Positions 7,840 through 13,894 of a stretch of 25,107 bases of DNA are shown in pieces. Under the pieces are notes generated by a model, which worked only from the letters and a program-made list of their open reading frames with translations, was not told the origin of the DNA and did no database searches. Within the stretch, counting starts at the first letter, position 1. Each line of letters starts with the position of its first letter. Source of the stretch: a virus; the IMG/VR virus record IMGVR_UViG_3300023196_001233, positions 1 through 25,107 of that record; one strand, given 5' to 3'. Position numbers and translations under genes: made by a program.

Positions 7840-8658
7840 ATGGAAATTTCAATCAAAAAAGAAGAACTACAAAAGAAAAGCCTTTTTGTTGCCACACCAA
7901 TGTATGGCGGCATGAATCACGGCTTGTATATGAAAGCGTGTTTAGATTTACAAGGTCTGTGTGTTCAGTATGGCGTACAGATTAAATTTTCATTTCTTTT
8001 CAACGAATCATTAATCACACGAGCTCGTAACTATTTGGTCGATGAGTTTATTCATCGATCTGGTTGCTCGCATATGTTATTTTTGGACTCAGACATTGCA
8101 TTTAATCCACAAGATGTGATTGCTTTATTGGCACTCGATAAAGATGTTGCTGGCGGTCCTTATCCAAAGAAAGCAATCAAATGGAAATCTGTTAAGAAGG
8201 CCATGGAAAAGAATCCAGACATTGATGCACAAACACTAGAGAAAGTTACTGGTGATTATGTGTTTAATCCAGTTAAAGGCACAGCACAATTCTCGGTAAC
8301 AGAACCACTTGAAGTATTAGAGATTGGTACTGGATTCATGATGATTAAACGTGAAGTATTTGCCAAAATGACTGAAGCATATCCAACCATTCGATACAAA
8401 CCAGACCATGTTGGCCAAGCCAATTTTGATGGTACTCGTTACATCCATGCTTTCTTTGATACGGTCATCGACACAAAAGATTCGATTACTGGAGGCGGCT
8501 CGGATCGTTACCTATCAGAAGATTATATGTTCTGTCAAATGTGGCGTAAGATGGGCGGAGCAATTCACTTGTGTCCATGGATGAAAACCTCACATATTGG
8601 TACATATCATTTCCAAGGAGATATGCCAGCTGTTGCTAATTATGTTGGAGAAATGTAA
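7840..8658 (+). CDS. Glycosyltransferase-like protein (GT-A fold)
   Basis: A 272-residue protein beginning MEISIKKEELQKKSLFVATP. The core FVATPMYGG, RNYLVDEFI and HMLFLDSDIAF (DSD at residues 83-85) resembles nucleotide-sugar glycosyltransferases of the GT-A type, where the DxD-like motif holds the metal and sugar nucleotide. A later GTGFMMIKREVF segment and a C-terminal LSEDYMFCQMWRKMGG (a candidate catalytic ED motif) also fit family 2-type enzymes. The ATG at 7840 is chosen because GGAG stands six bases before it and earlier in-frame codons run into the terminator. Substrate unknown: modified DNA bases, virion proteins or host surface sugars are all possible. The stop overlaps the next start (TAATG). 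Confidence 0.75.
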   Translation: MEISIKKEELQKKSLFVATPMYGGMNHGLYMKACLDLQGLCVQYGVQIKFSFLFNESLITRARNYLVDEFIHRSGCSHMLFLDSDIAFNPQDVIALLALDKDVAGGPYPKKAIKWKSVKKAMEKNPDIDAQTLEKVTGDYVFNPVKGTAQFSVTEPLEVLEIGTGFMMIKREVFAKMTEAYPTIRYKPDHVGQANFDGTRYIHAFFDTVIDTKDSITGGGSDRYLSEDYMFCQMWRKMGGAIHLCPWMKTSHIGTYHFQGDMPAVANYVGEM

Positions 8659-8963
8659 TGGAAACTGGTCGTAAGTTTGATGGTGGTAAACTAGAATATG
8701 GTTTATTACCACCATTAGCACTAGAAGAAACTGTAAAAGTTCTTACTTTTGGTGCTCAGAAATATGAACGAGATAACTGGCAAAGAGTGCCTGATTCTAA
8801 GCGTAGATATTTTGATGCTCTACAACGGCATCTATGGGCTTGGAAGCAAGGTGAACAAATTGACCAAGAATCTGGTATTCACCATTTGGCACATGCGATG
8901 TGTTGCCTGATGTTTTTGTATGAACATGATGTTAAGTATTCCAAAGAATCACTTGACATTTAA
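8658..8963 (+). CDS. dATP/dGTP diphosphohydrolase N-terminal-like domain protein
   Basis: A 101-residue single-domain protein. The series KFDGGKLEYGLLPPLALEE, VLTFGAQKYERDNWQ, YFDALQRHLWAWKQGE and HHLAHAMCCLMFLYE matches the small family Pfam names dATP/dGTP diphosphohydrolase N-terminal (formerly DUF5664), an all-helical MazG/HD-like fold common in phages. Conserved acidic residues and histidines (HLWAWKQGE, HHLAHA) are likely metal ligands. By family it may hydrolyse a deoxynucleoside triphosphate or related nucleotide; the true substrate is not known. Its last codons contain the -35 box of the sliding-clamp promoter. Confidence 0.8.
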   Translation: METGRKFDGGKLEYGLLPPLALEETVKVLTFGAQKYERDNWQRVPDSKRRYFDALQRHLWAWKQGEQIDQESGIHHLAHAMCCLMFLYEHDVKYSKESLDI

Positions 8964-8981
8964 TTTGAATTGTAGTATCAT
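8953..8981 (+). promoter_or_regulatory. Sigma-70 promoter for the sliding clamp operon
   Basis: TTGACA (8953-8958), 17 bases, TATCAT (8976-8981). The -35 box is inside the end of the preceding coding region. The 12 bases TCACTTGACATT occur again at the promoter starting at 15524. Confidence 0.82.
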
Positions 8982-9010
8982 AGTTGTAAGTTTACATAAT
9001 GGAGAAACAA

Positions 9011-9682
9011 ATGAAGTTAACAACCGAAACACTATCAGTATTAAAAAACTTTGCCTCTATCAATCAAGGTATTGAGTTTAAGCAAGGTAATGTAATTAAG
9101 ACCATGTCAGGCGGTAAGACTGTTCTGGCTAAAGCAACGCTCAAAGATGAGTTTCCACATGACTTCTGTGTGTATGACTTAAATCAATTTTTGAATGTAC
9201 ATTCGATGTTTGACAATACCGAAATTGAATTTGATGATTCTAATGTCATCTTCAAATCAGGTAAGAAGAAAACCAAGTATCGTAAGACTGCCAAAGAAAT
9301 GATTGTAGTTGCACCAGATAAAGAATTGGCCTTACCTTCTGTCGATATTTCTTTCTCTTTAACTAAAGAAGATTTTGCTGATTTGATGAAGTCAGCTTCT
9401 GTTCTACAATCTCCTCATGTGGCCGTTGAGTCTACTGGTGGTAAGATTAGTGTAACAGGTTTTAATGCCAAAGATAATTCAGCACATACCAATTCTATTG
9501 AAGTTGCTGAAGGTAATGGCCAAACATTTAAGATGGTGTTCTTAACAGAAAATCTGAAGATGATTGCTGGTTCTTATGATGTTGAGATTTCGTCCAAAGG
9601 CCTTGCTTCATTCAAGAATACAACCACAGACATTCAGTATTGGGTAGCAACTGAATCTAAAGAATCTAAATTTGGAGAATAA
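9011..9682 (+). CDS. 45: Sliding clamp gp45
   Basis: This 223-residue protein is the trimeric processivity clamp that tethers DNA polymerase gp43 and also activates gp55-dependent late transcription. The opening MKLTTETLSVLKNFASINQG lines up with the start of T4 gp45, as does the later YDLNQFLNVHSMFDNTEIEFDD. T4 gp45 is 228 residues. The ATG at 9011 is preferred over an in-frame ATG at 8999 because GGAG at 9001-9004 sits at ribosome-binding distance before it and the T4 protein begins the same way. Its own sigma-70 promoter lies just upstream. Two small genes and the clamp loader follow. Confidence 0.95.
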   Translation: MKLTTETLSVLKNFASINQGIEFKQGNVIKTMSGGKTVLAKATLKDEFPHDFCVYDLNQFLNVHSMFDNTEIEFDDSNVIFKSGKKKTKYRKTAKEMIVVAPDKELALPSVDISFSLTKEDFADLMKSASVLQSPHVAVESTGGKISVTGFNAKDNSAHTNSIEVAEGNGQTFKMVFLTENLKMIAGSYDVEISSKGLASFKNTTTDIQYWVATESKESKFGE

Positions 9683-9683
9683 T

Positions 9684-9875
9684 ATGTTAGTATATTTTAC
9701 TGATGCAACAAACCAACAAAAGATTGCAGTCAATCCAAAATTTGTAGTTGTTGTATTTGTTTTACCTGATGGTGATATGAAAGGCAAAACAGTTATCGGA
9801 CTTTCAAATGGAAACATTGTAGTCGATGAGGACCAACTTAATGTGGTGGGTGTTTTGGAAGGTCAATTGAAATAA
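9684..9875 (+). CDS. Small hypothetical protein after the clamp
   Basis: A 63-residue protein starting MLVYFTDATNQQKIAVNPKF one base after the gp45 stop, with GGAG seven bases before the ATG. It is mostly beta strand: VVVVFVLPDG, KTVIGLSNGN, IVVDEDQLNVVGVLEG. The layout (first strand, xVNPxxV, LSNGxxxxVxE) faintly resembles the FlbD family of small proteins, but that is a pattern impression only. Overlaps the next gene by one base (TAATG). Function unknown. Confidence 0.75.
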   Translation: MLVYFTDATNQQKIAVNPKFVVVVFVLPDGDMKGKTVIGLSNGNIVVDEDQLNVVGVLEGQLK

Positions 9876-10153
9876 TGAGTATAACCATTCAAACCATCTA
9901 CGGCACATTAGATGAAAAACAACTCAAAGAATTGAAGGGTGCCATTCAAGAAATCGATAATTACTTTAATGAAATTGCAAATAAACAAAATCTAATTAAA
10001 GAGATTATCGAGGTTTCTGCTGACAATACTAAGATTCCTAAGAAGATTATTGCTAAGATGGCTAAGGTCTATCACAAACAATCTTTCCAGGAAGAAGTTG
10101 CACAACACAAGGAATTTGAATCCTTATTTGAAGGTATTACAGAAGTAAAATGA
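9875..10153 (+). CDS. Possible DsbA-like double-strand DNA-binding protein
   Basis: A 92-residue, mostly helical, charged protein: LDEKQLKELKGAIQEIDNYF, NEIANKQNLIKEIIE, then KIPKKIIAKMAKVYHKQSF and an acidic end. The arrangement (a helix that begins with a KGAI/V segment, a KxLIKEII helix, then a proline-lysine start of KxxAKxYHKQ) resembles small T4-like proteins annotated as late-promoter-region DNA-binding protein DsbA. I assign this with low certainty. It sits between gp45 and gp44 in the replication operon and is followed by 30 non-coding bases with GGGAG for gp44. Confidence 0.5.
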   Translation: MSITIQTIYGTLDEKQLKELKGAIQEIDNYFNEIANKQNLIKEIIEVSADNTKIPKKIIAKMAKVYHKQSFQEEVAQHKEFESLFEGITEVK

Positions 10154-10183
10154 TTGTGAATTATTATATTATGGGAGTTTTGA

Positions 10184-11119
10184 ATGGAACATTTATTATG
10201 GGTGGAAAAGTATCGGCCATCTAAAGTAGAAGATTGTGTCCTTCCGGATGCAATCAAATCTACTTTTCAGGAGTATGTCAATAGAAAAGAAATACCGAAC
10301 TTATTATTATCAGGTAGTGCCGGTGTTGGTAAAACTACAATCGCAAAAGCACTTTGTGAAGAAGTTGGTTGTGATTATATTATCATCAATGGTTCTGATG
10401 AGTCTGGTATTGATGTTCTTCGTAACAAAATCAAAAACTATGCTTCTTCGGTCTCCCTCATGGGTGGTCGCAAAGTTGTCATCATTGACGAAGCAGACTA
10501 TCTAAATCCAAATTCAACTCAACCTGCCATGCGTGGTGCGATTGAGGAGTTTGCGTCCAACTGTTCTTTTATCTTTACATGTAATTTCAAGAATCGTATT
10601 ATTGATCCGATTCATTCTCGTTGCACTGTTATTGATTTCAAAATCAATGGCCAAAAGGCCAAGATGGCAGGACAATTCTTCAAACGAGTTGAGTGGATCC
10701 TTGGCCAAGAATCGGTTGCCTACGACAAAGAAGTTGTGGCTGCTGTTATCACAAAGCATTTTCCAGACAACCGTAGAATTCTTAATGAACTTCAAAGATA
10801 TGCGGTGGGAGGTACTATTGATAAAGGTATACTTGCTTCTGTTAGTGATATACAACTTGCTGATTTACTTGCCGCACTTAAAGCAAAAGATTTCGCTTCG
10901 GCAAGAAAATGGGTCACCAACAACCTTGACAATGATCCGTCCAGAATATTTAGAAAGTTATATGATTCTTTATATGAGTCCCTCAAAGCACCATCGGTAC
11001 CCCAATTAGTTTTAATACTTGCAAGATATCAATACCAGGCCGCTTTCGTGGCTGATGCTGAAATCAATTTGATTGCTTGTTTAACTGAAATTATGGTGGA
11101 TTGTTCCTTTAAGGATTAA
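10184..11119 (+). CDS. 44: Clamp loader large subunit gp44
   Basis: gp44 is the AAA+ ATPase that, with gp62, opens the gp45 ring and loads it at primer ends. The 311-residue protein starts with WVEKYRPSKVEDCVLP, the classical clamp-loader opening. It has Walker A GSAGVGKTT (44-52), Walker B VVIIDEAD (98-105), sensor 1 around TCNFKNR and the SRC arginine-finger motif at 145-147. T4 gp44 is 319 residues. A strong GGGAG precedes the ATG. Its partner gp62 is separated from it by an antisense homing endonuclease gene, whose stop overlaps the gp44 3' end by 11 bases. Confidence 0.96.
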   Translation: MEHLLWVEKYRPSKVEDCVLPDAIKSTFQEYVNRKEIPNLLLSGSAGVGKTTIAKALCEEVGCDYIIINGSDESGIDVLRNKIKNYASSVSLMGGRKVVIIDEADYLNPNSTQPAMRGAIEEFASNCSFIFTCNFKNRIIDPIHSRCTVIDFKINGQKAKMAGQFFKRVEWILGQESVAYDKEVVAAVITKHFPDNRRILNELQRYAVGGTIDKGILASVSDIQLADLLAALKAKDFASARKWVTNNLDNDPSRIFRKLYDSLYESLKAPSVPQLVLILARYQYQAAFVADAEINLIACLTEIMVDCSFKD

Positions 11120-11738
11120 GTTGTTTTATAATATAACGAGAGAGTCCTGTTTCTTTCATAGCCTGTTTTATTGATATATATTTTTTATTATTGATTATTA
11201 CAGGTTTAGAAGTATCTCTCCCGTTTATTTTACCTTTACGCATTTTCGACCATTTAATTTTTTGTTCTCTGGTGTGATTTGGTTTGTTTATTATATTTTG
11301 TGATTGTCTAGTTTTTGATATTTTTTGTTTTGTTGTTTTTGAAAAAGTTCTTCCTTTTTTCCAATCGGTATAATTGTCAATTTCTAAAATATCTATAAAT
11401 TTATTTTGTTTACCATTTGTAATCCATATTCTATTTTGACCATTAGGAAAACCTGAATTATTTTTGTTTATGAAATCTTTTCTTTTAGATGCGTTCATTC
11501 TTGTTAAAACTTTTTGTTCCCAACATCTAGCTTTATACGAATTGATAAAGGTTTTTCGTATTTCAAAAAGAAAGTCATCTTTTCCATATTTGTTTATTAG
11601 ATTTCTAACATACTTGGATGAAGTAAAGTATGATTTCCATAAATCTGTTGGATTACAATTTTTTGAATATCGTACACCATAATAATATTGTTTTGTTGTT
11701 TTACAATATATGAGATATGTGTATGGTAAATTTTTCAT
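11109..11738 (-). CDS. GIY-YIG homing endonuclease with NUMOD-type DNA-binding repeats
   Basis: A 209-residue protein on the minus strand. The N-terminal catalytic domain has YLIY (8-11) and YYYG (18-21) for the GIY and YIG elements, Arg23 and Glu74 in KARCWEQKVL as probable catalytic residues. Two NUMOD3-like helices follow (FSKTTKQKISKTRQSQ and TREQKIKWSKMRKGK). The C-terminus is NUMOD1/helix-turn-helix-like: KPVIINNKKYISIKQAMKET and GLSRYIIKQ. Such free-standing endonucleases spread by cutting cognate sites in related phages. The gene is visibly more AT-rich than its neighbours, opposes the operon and separates the two clamp loader subunits, so it is probably a late insertion. No good ribosome-binding site is visible upstream of its ATG. 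Confidence 0.88.
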   Translation of the reverse strand: MKNLPYTYLIYCKTTKQYYYGVRYSKNCNPTDLWKSYFTSSKYVRNLINKYGKDDFLFEIRKTFINSYKARCWEQKVLTRMNASKRKDFINKNNSGFPNGQNRIWITNGKQNKFIDILEIDNYTDWKKGRTFSKTTKQKISKTRQSQNIINKPNHTREQKIKWSKMRKGKINGRDTSKPVIINNKKYISIKQAMKETGLSRYIIKQLNP

Positions 11739-11814
11739 TATGATGGAGTTTTTTTGTTATGTTATATATATTTAGTATTATTAGTTTTTATATAGTTGAT
11801 TGTGAGTTCAAATA

Positions 11815-12198
11815 ATGCCAGATTTATTCAAGGAGATTATACCTTCAATTTTACAAACCAAGAAATCAGTAATACATGATGATATAGACACAAAGGACTA
11901 TGTTCCTTTTGTGGTTAATCGTGCCTTATCTTACCATATGGATTGTGTTTTATATGCCAATGAGGTGAACCTTTATCCAGAATTGGAAAAAGACATGCAA
12001 TACCAATATCTTCTAAATACCGTAAGGTCGATGAAACGGCAATTCCAGCCGTGGCAGAAATCGTCTACCGACAAGGATTTAGAATGTGTAAAGATTTATT
12101 TTGGTTATTCCAATCAGAAGGCCAAAGAGGCTCTACGCATACTTAATGATGAACAAATCGCTGAAATAAAAAGAAAAACAGATAAAGGCGGAACATGA
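11815..12198 (+). CDS. 62: Clamp loader small subunit gp62
   Basis: gp62 is the non-ATPase subunit of the clamp loader. The 127-residue protein is shorter than T4 gp62 (187 aa) but matches the cyanophage-type form. Conserved features are SYHMDCVLYANEVN, then QYQYLLNTVRSMKRQFQPWQK and YFGYSNQKAKEALRILNDEQ. The 76 AT-rich bases between the homing endonuclease start and this gene hold no clear promoter, and the ribosome-binding site (GTGAG) is weak, so translation may have depended on coupling to gp44 before the endonuclease entered. The gene overlaps regA by four bases (ATGA). Confidence 0.9.
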   Translation: MPDLFKEIIPSILQTKKSVIHDDIDTKDYVPFVVNRALSYHMDCVLYANEVNLYPELEKDMQYQYLLNTVRSMKRQFQPWQKSSTDKDLECVKIYFGYSNQKAKEALRILNDEQIAEIKRKTDKGGT

Positions 12199-12602
12199 TT
12201 AACATTACAGATTTGGTTGAAGTGACTTTGAATGAGAATGATGATTTTCTCAAAGTACGTGAAACCCTTACCCGTATTGGCGTAGCATCTAAAAAAGACC
12301 AGACACTATACCAATCGTGTCATATTTTACACAAAAGAGGACAGTATTATATTGTCCACTTCAAAGAATTGTTTGCCTTAGATGGTAAACCAACCGATAT
12401 ATCAGAGAATGACCTATCTCGTAGAAATGCCATAATTAAACTATTGGCTGATTGGGAACTGGTAACTGTTGTCAAACATAGTCAAATTGAGGTGCCGCCT
12501 CCAATCTTTTTGAGCCAGATTAAAATATTGTCCCATAAAGAAAAAGATGGTTGGCAATTAGTACCAAAGTATCAAATTGGTAAAAAATCTCAGGACTATT
12601 GA
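12195..12602 (+). CDS. regA: RegA translational repressor
   Basis: RegA binds AU-rich sites around the start codons of phage early mRNAs and blocks ribosome binding. The 135-residue protein aligns with T4 RegA (122 aa) over almost its whole length: NENDDFLKVRETLTRIG, LYQSCHILHKRGQYYIVHFK, RRNAIIKLLADWEL and the closing WQLVPKYQIG. It is slightly longer than T4 RegA, with an extra few N-terminal residues and a short tail after the final IG. It is coupled to gp62 by ATGA, the T4 gene order. The TGA stop lies inside the -35 box of the hsp20 promoter. Confidence 0.96.
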   Translation: MINITDLVEVTLNENDDFLKVRETLTRIGVASKKDQTLYQSCHILHKRGQYYIVHFKELFALDGKPTDISENDLSRRNAIIKLLADWELVTVVKHSQIEVPPPIFLSQIKILSHKEKDGWQLVPKYQIGKKSQDY

Positions 12603-12627
12603 CATTCAGTATAAATACTAGTATACT
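12599..12627 (+). promoter_or_regulatory. Sigma-70 promoter of hsp20
   Basis: TTGACA (12599-12604), 17-base spacer, TATACT (12622-12627). The -35 overlaps the regA stop codon. Expected start near 12634, giving a leader of about 138 bases. Confidence 0.88.
12610..12617 (+). promoter_or_regulatory. T4-type late promoter motif inside the hsp20 promoter spacer
   Basis: An exact TATAAATA, the recognition box of gp55-type late promoters, lies in the spacer of the sigma-70 promoter. If used, transcription would start near 12623. It may give hsp20 both early and late expression, but an 8-base AT-rich match may also be chance. Confidence 0.45.
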
Positions 12628-12633
12628 GGCTTC

Positions 12634-12771
12634 ACCTTAGGACCGCTAAGTTACCGAAGCGTTTTAAAGCGGATGTGACGCAACGACATCACTGGATACC
12701 GTAACCAGTAAAACCGATACGCCTTCGGGGTATCAATTTTGAAAAACTCGCTTTTTAATAAGGAGAACTAT
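12634..12771 (+). promoter_or_regulatory. Structured 5' leader of hsp20
   Basis: Four consecutive hairpins can be drawn: CTTAG/CTAAG (12636-12650), GATGT/ACATC (12672-12690), ACTGG/CCAGT (12691-12709) and GATAC-CC/GG-GTATC with a UUCG loop closed by C-G (12716-12734, one bulged G). A long-range GTTAC/GTAAC pairing is an alternative to part of these. The last hairpin is followed by AATTTTG, so it could act as a weak terminator. The ribosome-binding AAGGAG at 12760-12765 lies outside the hairpins as drawn. A temperature- or ligand-sensing role is possible but unproven. Confidence 0.6.
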
Positions 12772-13215
12772 ATGTTCACAACTCTACAAGAATTACAAAA
12801 CTTCAATAAATCTTTCGATCCATTCTCAATCGGTTTCGACCGTGTGTTAGGCGATCTCCGTGAAATGACTGAAACGGCTGCAAAGAATGTTTCAAAATAT
12901 CCTCCATACAATATCAAAAGAATCAATGACAAGAAGTGGGTCATTGAAATGGCAGTTGCTGGCTTTGCCAAATCTGATATTGAACTCTCACTTGATGGTA
13001 ACAAGCTTACTGTTAAAGGTGCCGCTAAAGAAGATGAATTAGAAGAAGGCGTCTACGCTTTCAAAGGTATTGCTAACCGTGATTTTTCACACACATTTAA
13101 GATTGCAGACCAAGTTGAAATTGGTAATGCTGAAATGGTAAATGGCATGTTAAAAATCTGGTTGGAATCTTTGATGGAAACTCAAAACAACATCAAAAAG
13201 ATTGCCATCAAATGA
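12772..13215 (+). CDS. hsp20: HSP20 / alpha-crystallin small heat shock protein
   Basis: A 147-residue ATP-independent chaperone of the IbpA type. The N-terminal arm contains SIGFDRVLGDLREM. The alpha-crystallin domain begins YPPYNIKRINDKKWVIEMAV and includes AGFAKSDIELSL, KLTVKGAAKEDE, FKGIANRDFSHTFKIADQVE and MVNGMLKIWLE, which correspond to the IbpA strands. AAGGAG precedes the ATG. HSP20 genes are a signature of marine T4-like phages and may protect phage proteins or the photosynthetic or stressed host. The gene has its own strong promoter and a long structured leader, and is coupled by ATGA to a 21-codon reading frame. Confidence 0.94.
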   Translation: MFTTLQELQNFNKSFDPFSIGFDRVLGDLREMTETAAKNVSKYPPYNIKRINDKKWVIEMAVAGFAKSDIELSLDGNKLTVKGAAKEDELEEGVYAFKGIANRDFSHTFKIADQVEIGNAEMVNGMLKIWLESLMETQNNIKKIAIK

Positions 13216-13277
13216 GTAACTGGTGGCCTGTATCCGATGAGGAATGGGAAGATTTGAACTACCCAAACGGTAGATAA
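13212..13277 (+). CDS. 21-residue micro-protein coupled to hsp20
   Basis: A very short reading frame, MSNWWPVSDEEWEDLNYPNG plus Arg, starts in the hsp20 stop codon (ATGA). It is acidic, with three tryptophans and two prolines. It ends two bases before the terminator hairpin, so it fills the rest of the transcription unit exactly. The coupling and placement support it being translated; no function is known, and it could be a by-product of hsp20 termination. Confidence 0.5.
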   Translation: MSNWWPVSDEEWEDLNYPNGR

Positions 13278-13279
13278 TT

Positions 13280-13307
13280 AAAGGAGGCTTGACAAAAGCC
13301 TCCTTTT
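13280..13307 (+). terminator. Intrinsic terminator of the hsp20 unit, overlapping the next promoter
   Basis: An 11-bp stem (AAAGGAGGCTT with AAGCCTCCTTT) closes a five-base loop GACAA, followed by T then CTG. The U-tract is short but the stem is strong. Positions 13289-13294 (TTGACA: stem plus loop) are at the same time the -35 box of the following promoter. Confidence 0.8.
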
Positions 13308-13317
13308 CTGTTATAAT
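13289..13317 (+). promoter_or_regulatory. Consensus sigma-70 promoter for the small-gene/deaminase operon
   Basis: TTGACA (13289-13294), 17 bases, TATAAT (13312-13317): full consensus. The transcript would start about 13324, only a few bases before the ATG at 13327, so the first gene has almost no leader and no room for a ribosome-binding site. Confidence 0.9.
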
Positions 13318-13326
13318 GGTAACATT

Positions 13327-13521
13327 ATGAAAACTGTGAAAAAATCCCTCAAAAAAGTCCGTGCTAGAAATGGCACAAATATCTACTACACTTATTCTCA
13401 TTGGACAACTAAAGAGATTGACGGTGTTACTTTTATACCTGTTGTAATTCATCATCCAAATAATCATCAAACCGGTTCCATTCATTGGATGAAAAAAGAT
13501 ACTATGGACATTGTGAAATGA
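13327..13521 (+). CDS. Small hypothetical protein, first gene of a near-leaderless operon
   Basis: A 64-residue protein with a basic start (MKTVKKSLKKVRARNG) and a beta-rich body (IYYTYSHWTTKEIDG, FIPVVIHHPNNHQ, GSIHWMKKDTMDIVK). The consensus promoter just upstream predicts an mRNA beginning within a few bases of the ATG, so translation would be leaderless or nearly so. It is coupled to the next gene by an ATGA overlap. No recognisable family. Confidence 0.7.
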   Translation: MKTVKKSLKKVRARNGTNIYYTYSHWTTKEIDGVTFIPVVIHHPNNHQTGSIHWMKKDTMDIVK

Positions 13522-13727
13522 GTAATAAATTAGAAACGATGAATGTTTATCAAAGACATCGGTTTGATGCTAGCTCCAAATCCGATATGAAATTAGTTAA
13601 ACATTACTTTCATACAAATAGTTGGGGTAACTTTGGTTGTCCATTTCATTTGGAATGGCCATTTTTAACTGTTCCTGATATGTTAAAAGCAAAAATTACA
13701 GAATATACTTTAGGGGATTTAAAATGA
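13518..13727 (+). CDS. Small hypothetical protein
   Basis: A 69-residue protein beginning MSNKLETMNVYQRHRFDASS. It is rich in aromatic residues and histidine in the middle (HYFHTNSWGNFGCPFHLEWP) and ends in a short helix (PDMLKAKITEYTLG). The ATG in the ATGA overlap is chosen; an upstream in-frame ATG would reach far into the previous gene. It is coupled by another ATGA to the following gene. No family recognised. Confidence 0.7.
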   Translation: MSNKLETMNVYQRHRFDASSKSDMKLVKHYFHTNSWGNFGCPFHLEWPFLTVPDMLKAKITEYTLGDLK

Positions 13728-13894
13728 ATTGGTTAAAATATTCTGGTGCAACACTATCATTTACATTGAATCCTTATCATTGGACAATTCAATGTAAATA
13801 TCGTAAATCTGCGGATGTGTGGGAACAAGACGATTTTGTACTACAATTAGGTCCACTTTCGGTTAGAGTATGGATTGATGACGGCAATTGGTAA
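13724..13894 (+). CDS. Small hypothetical protein upstream of dCMP deaminase
   Basis: A 56-residue beta-rich protein: MNWLKYSGATLSFTLNPYHW, WTIQCKYRKS and FVLQLGPLSVRVWIDDGNW. It overlaps the previous gene by four bases (ATGA) and the dCMP deaminase by one base (TAATG), so it is certainly inside the same translation chain. The tryptophan-rich short strands suggest a small barrel or sheet. No family recognised. Confidence 0.7.
   Translation: MNWLKYSGATLSFTLNPYHWTIQCKYRKSADVWEQDDFVLQLGPLSVRVWIDDGNW

Noticed and set aside
10533-11009. A 158-codon frame inside gp44
   Set aside because: It lies in another frame of a confidently identified gene, is leucine/arginine-rich in the way of frame-shadow translations and has no ribosome-binding site.
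11739-11814. A late promoter for the GIY-YIG gene in the AT-rich gap before gp62
   Set aside because: Only degenerate TA-rich matches such as ACTAAATA are present; in DNA this AT-rich they are expected by chance.
12716-12740. The UUCG hairpin as a true terminator before hsp20
   Set aside because: The following tract AATTTTG is too poor in T for confident termination, and it would cut off hsp20 from its only visible promoter. Described as part of the leader.
13150-13485. A 111-codon minus-strand frame across hsp20, the terminator and the following gene
   Set aside because: It crosses a strong terminator/promoter and two supported plus-strand genes and has no start signal.
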